NCBI GenBank assembly: GCA_002774795.1
Contig: PCYI01000029.1
Span: forward strand, 2,572 to 8,401
Direction of reading: 5' to 3'
DNA length: 5,830 nt
Origin: Candidatus Vogelbacteria bacterium CG10_big_fil_rev_8_21_14_0_10_51_16
GTDB taxonomy: Bacteria > Patescibacteriota > Minisyncoccia > Phycocordibacterales > JACRKE01
Made by a program: the position numbers and the translations under genes. The notes under the pieces were generated by a model. The model was not told where the DNA came from and ran no database searches. It saw only the letters and a program-made list of their open reading frames with translations. Shown piece by piece: positions 3,967-5,830 of the stretch (positions are counted from its first letter, which is position 1; each line of letters starts with the position of its first letter).

Positions 3967-5436
3967 ATGAAGCGCATATATCTAGACAACAACGCCACCA
4001 CGCAAGTGGACGAACAGGTACTCGAGGCCATGAGGCCGTGGCAAGCTGAAATGTACGGCAACCCCTCCTCTCTGCACTTCATGGGCGATGAAGCCCGCAC
4101 AGCCGTTGAACGAGCCCGCGCCACTCTCGCCGGTCTCATCGGTGCCCGGCCAGAAGAGATTATCTTCACCGCCTCCGGCACAGAGGGCAACAACCTGTGT
4201 ATCAATGGAGTAGTGGAAGCATGCGCACTCGGCAACTTCCCCTCCCCCTGGCCAGGGGGAGGTTGGGAGGGGGTAGGTTTACAAGAGGAACATCAACCTC
4301 AATCACACCCCCCCTGCCAGACTTATCCATTTCCGTTAGGCAAAAAAGAGGACAGCTCCTCGTCCAAAATAGCAGAAGCACCTGCCCGCCACTACAAAGA
4401 TCGTGGTCACATCATCACTTCCGCTATCGAGCACCCCTCCGTCCTCGAGACCTGTCGCGCCCTCGAAAAGCTCAGCTTTGAAGTCACATACCTACCAGTG
4501 GACACCGAAGGATTCGTCTCCCCCGCCGACCTCGAAACCGCCCTCCAACCAGACACCATCCTCGTCTCCATCATGCACGCAAACAACGAAATCGGCACCA
4601 TTCAGCCCCTCGCCGAGCTCTCCGCCGTCATCCGCCGTTTCCGCAAAGAAAAGCAAGGCGCGGTATCCCCTACGCCCTACGCCCTACGCCCTACGCCCTT
4701 CTTTCATAGCGATCTCGTTCAGTCCTTCACCAAACTCCCCTGCCACGTAGACGACCTCGGCCTTGACCTGGCCACCTTTTCCGCCCACAAGTTCCACGGC
4801 CCAAAAGGAGCGGGCTTCATCTACAAGCGCAAGGGCGTGGCCCTCACTCCTCAAACTCACGGTGGTAGCCACGAGCAAAATCTCCGCGCCGGCACCCTGA
4901 ACGTCCCTGGCATCGTCGGCATGGCCACCGCCGCCGAAATTAATGCATTTGGGTTAGCCCCCTCCCCTGCCAGAGGGGAGGGCTGGGGTGGGGTGGGAGA
5001 GGTGGGATGGGAGAGGTGGGATGGGAGAGGTGGGGTGGGAGAGGTGGGGTTGTCACGTGAGGAGTTACCCTCCCATCATCTCCGAGAACTTCAAGAGTAC
5101 CTCCTCCGCGAACTCCTCACTATCCCGAGCAGTCACTTAAACGGCCCAGCCGACCTCGCCCGCCGCCTGCCAAACAACATCAACGTTTCCTTTGCCGGCA
5201 TTGAAGGAGAGCATCTGCTCCTTGCACTAAGCGCCCATGGCATCTGCGTCTCCACTGGCTCCGCTTGCTCAGCCACTTCCAGTGAAATCTCACCCGTCCT
5301 CCGCGCCATCTCCTGTCCGCCCGAATACATAGAGAGTAACATCCGCGTCAGCACCTCGAAGCACACCACCCTCGACGAACTCAACACTTTTCTCTCGGTC
5401 TTCAGAAATATCCTCGCCCTCCAGCGCCACAATTAG
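3967..5436 (+). CDS. Cysteine desulfurase (IscS/NifS type) with three repeat-derived insertions, 489 aa
   Basis: This PLP enzyme takes sulfur from L-cysteine, giving alanine and an enzyme persulfide for Fe-S cluster assembly or tRNA thiolation. The start MKRIYLDNNATT is typical of the family. Visible residues are SGTEGNN (70-76), EHP with the cofactor-stacking His156, NNEIG (206-210), the cofactor-contacting Asp249 and Gln252, SAHK with the Schiff-base Lys275, Arg307 in LRAGT, and the catalytic loop GSACSA with Cys434. The catalytic loop and overall pattern fit class I enzymes. Usual length is near 390-400; the excess comes from low-complexity inserts at about 91-135, 232-245 and 328-362, all encoded by repeats. 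They fall between conserved blocks, probably in surface loops, and the frame is intact, so the enzyme is likely functional. Near the C-terminus RVSTSKHTT replaces the common RFSxGRxTT. No Shine-Dalgarno motif is seen. No scaffold or tRNA-thiolation partner gene is in the window, so no specific symbol is given. Confidence 0.95.
   Translation: MKRIYLDNNATTQVDEQVLEAMRPWQAEMYGNPSSLHFMGDEARTAVERARATLAGLIGARPEEIIFTASGTEGNNLCINGVVEACALGNFPSPWPGGGWEGVGLQEEHQPQSHPPCQTYPFPLGKKEDSSSSKIAEAPARHYKDRGHIITSAIEHPSVLETCRALEKLSFEVTYLPVDTEGFVSPADLETALQPDTILVSIMHANNEIGTIQPLAELSAVIRRFRKEKQGAVSPTPYALRPTPFFHSDLVQSFTKLPCHVDDLGLDLATFSAHKFHGPKGAGFIYKRKGVALTPQTHGGSHEQNLRAGTLNVPGIVGMATAAEINAFGLAPSPARGEGWGGVGEVGWERWDGRGGVGEVGLSREELPSHHLRELQEYLLRELLTIPSSHLNGPADLARRLPNNINVSFAGIEGEHLLLALSAHGICVSTGSACSATSSEISPVLRAISCPPEYIESNIRVSTSKHTTLDELNTFLSVFRNILALQRHN
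4239..4320. repeat. GC-rich palindromic module, copy B, inserted in frame in the desulfurase gene
   Basis: Bases 4241-4262 form the same perfect 22-bp palindrome as 2045-2066, and 4239-4275 matches 2043-2079 at 36 of 37 bases. The arm after it pairs loosely with 4293-4320 in inverted orientation. Translated, it gives PSPWPGGGWEGVG and a Pro/Gln/His-rich stretch, followed by a polar tail up to about residue 135. Related desulfurases go from this helix almost directly to the HIITSAIEH strand, so the module is an insertion. Confidence 0.85.
4670..4697 (+). repeat. Four tandem copies of the heptamer CTACGCC in the desulfurase gene
   Basis: Four perfect 7-bp units lie in a row, followed by CTTC. 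They encode a Pro/Arg/Tyr-rich insert (SPTPYALRPTPF) just before the conserved FHSDLVQ block carrying the cofactor-binding Asp249. Because the unit is not a multiple of three, only a change of three copies keeps the frame. Four copies equal one ancestral unit plus three. Confidence 0.95.
4960..4982. repeat. GC-rich palindrome, degenerate copy C, in the desulfurase gene
   Basis: Arm 4960-4968 (CCCTCCCCT) is the exact reverse complement of 4974-4982, with the loop GCCAG. It resembles the CCTCCCC...GGGGAGG core of the modules at 2045 and 4241 but has lost the perfect centre. It encodes LAPSPARGEGW, a peptide style like that of copy B. Confidence 0.75.
4994..5049 (+). repeat. Four tandem copies of a 14-bp G-rich unit in the desulfurase gene
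   Basis: The units are 4994-5007, 5008-5021, 5022-5035 and 5036-5049, with consensus TGGGAGAGGTGGGR. The first two end in A and the last two in G; otherwise they are identical. The translation is Gly/Val/Trp-rich (VGEVGWERWDGRGGVGEVG). The array directly follows palindrome copy C and makes up most of the third insertion. Runs of three or four G on the coding strand are compatible with G-quadruplex formation. Confidence 0.95.
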
Positions 5437-5445
5437 ACTAGTACC

Positions 5446-5527
5446 TACGCAAAATGGCGTCTTTGCCACCGCCTTTGGCGGGGCCCCGCTATGGGCGGTG
5501 GCAAAGACGAAAATAGTGTTTTGCGTA
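5446..5527. repeat. Large palindrome after the desulfurase gene, cruciform- or terminator-like
   Basis: The outer stem pairs 5446-5454 (TACGCAAAA) with 5519-5527 perfectly. The inner stem pairs 5458-5473 with 5494-5509 perfectly (16 bp). An asymmetric internal loop separates the stems: three bases on the left, nine on the right. The apex (5474-5493) contains a 12-bp self-complementary core GCGGGGCCCCGC. The structure starts nine bases after the desulfurase stop. With no T-tract it is not a classical terminator, but it would be a strong 3' stabilising structure. It might also be a small mobile palindrome with 9-bp terminal repeats. Confidence 0.85.
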
Positions 5528-5542
5528 AGTCCTATAGAGAAT

Positions 5543-5593
5543 AAGATCCCCTCTATTTATCCACACCCGATGTAGATATATAAAGGGGATTTT
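5543..5593. other. Hairpin with a consensus DnaA box in its loop
   Basis: Bases 5543-5552 pair with 5584-5593, with one G-T wobble, enclosing a 31-base loop. The loop contains TTATCCACA at 5557-5565, a perfect match to the bacterial DnaA-box consensus. Only one exact box is seen in the surrounding gene-free DNA, and neither dnaA nor dnaN is nearby, so a replication origin is not supported. The right arm ends in TTTT, so a weak terminator is an alternative. Confidence 0.4.
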
Positions 5594-5743
5594 AGAGTTT
5601 GGGACTAAATAATGTTGTCGCTTTATTGCTCTCTCTTAGACAAAATCCATTTAACAGACAAGACAAAAAAAGTAACCTGATTAGTGAAACGCACCCAACC
5701 ATTCCTCGCTATGCAGTTTCCAGCTAGCACTCCTTCCAAATAT
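5594..5743. other. AT-rich intergenic stretch without a recognisable gene
   Basis: Both strands carry only very short open frames, for example a 22-codon frame at 5612-5680 without a ribosome site. I see no tRNA, no recognisable structured RNA and no strong promoter. Together with the palindromes on either side it forms a gap of nearly 400 bases after the desulfurase gene. Confidence 0.6.
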
Positions 5744-5830
5744 TGTGAATTACGAAACTCCCGTTTGCGTCTTTGCGAGGAGCTTCGGCGACGAAGCAAT
5801 CTAGGTTTTCTGGATTGCCACGCCCCCTTG
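5744..5830. repeat. Interspersed repeat, cut by the window edge
   Basis: The block begins with TGTGAATTACGAAA (5744-5757), one mismatch from the terminal repeat at 2026-2039. It continues with TTGCGAGGAGCTTCGGCGAC and then GAAGCAATC. The hairpin GCTTCG-GCGA-CGAAGC (5782-5797) has a GNRA-type loop. A second stem pairs 5796-5804 with 5810-5818 (one wobble). TTGCGAGGAG...GAAGCAATC...GGATTGCCACGCC resembles an interspersed repeat I recall from many bacterial genomes. Its right half probably lies beyond the window. Confidence 0.65.

Noticed and set aside
4670..5049. Tandem arrays as a CRISPR array
   Set aside because: The units are 7 and 14 bp and directly adjacent, with no unique spacers; no cas gene is present.
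5612..5680. 22-codon frame starting at ATG 5612
   Set aside because: No ribosome site, no recognisable peptide type, and its length is expected by chance in AT-rich DNA.

Overview
The window carries four credible protein genes, a possible fifth at the left edge, and an unusual amount of palindromic and low-complexity repeat DNA. Composition is roughly balanced in GC. Standard stop codons (TAA, TAG) end the genes. Shine-Dalgarno sequences are absent or weak, and no gene belongs to an obvious host-specific operon. The divergent ABC-F ATPase, the DUF4349-type membrane protein, the fold-back repeats and the TTGCGAGGAG...GAAGCAATC repeat at the right edge would fit an uncultured small-genome bacterium such as a Candidate Phyla Radiation (Patescibacteria) member. 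That placement is inference from gene style, not proof.

Layout. Positions 1-113 may hold the start of a leftward gene that continues outside the window. A small hypothetical gene lies at 127-501 (+), followed by two hairpins (509-541 and a perfect 20-bp stem at 577-620) and a promoter region at 642-680. A 409-residue membrane protein with a DUF4349-like periplasmic or extracellular domain follows at 698-1927 (+). The convergent gap 1928-2343 is mostly a nested fold-back element with 15-bp terminal inverted repeats (2026-2282). An ABC-F ATPase runs leftward (2344-3807, -). Its promoter region is shared with a rightward cysteine desulfurase (3967-5436, +). The desulfurase leader contains a perfect 22-bp hairpin, which overlaps a 12-codon upstream reading frame. 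The right flank (5437-5830) has no gene but holds a large cruciform-like palindrome, a hairpin with a perfect DnaA-box sequence in its loop, and a repeat cut by the window edge.

The most notable feature is the cysteine desulfurase gene. Its catalytic residues are intact, but the protein is about 90-100 residues longer than usual. The excess sits at three internal sites, each made of repeat DNA read in frame: a palindromic element nearly identical to the one in the intergenic fold-back (36 of 37 bases), a 7-bp tandem repeat with four copies, and a second palindrome followed by a 14-bp tandem repeat with four copies. In both tandem arrays the copy number equals one plus three, which keeps the reading frame. 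This resembles the in-frame palindromic elements known from Rickettsia, but with a different sequence family.

The genes do not form one pathway. The ABC-F protein probably acts on ribosomes, the desulfurase supplies sulfur for Fe-S clusters or tRNA thiolation, and the membrane protein's role is unknown. I see no CRISPR array, tRNA, rRNA, transposase or recognisable defence system.
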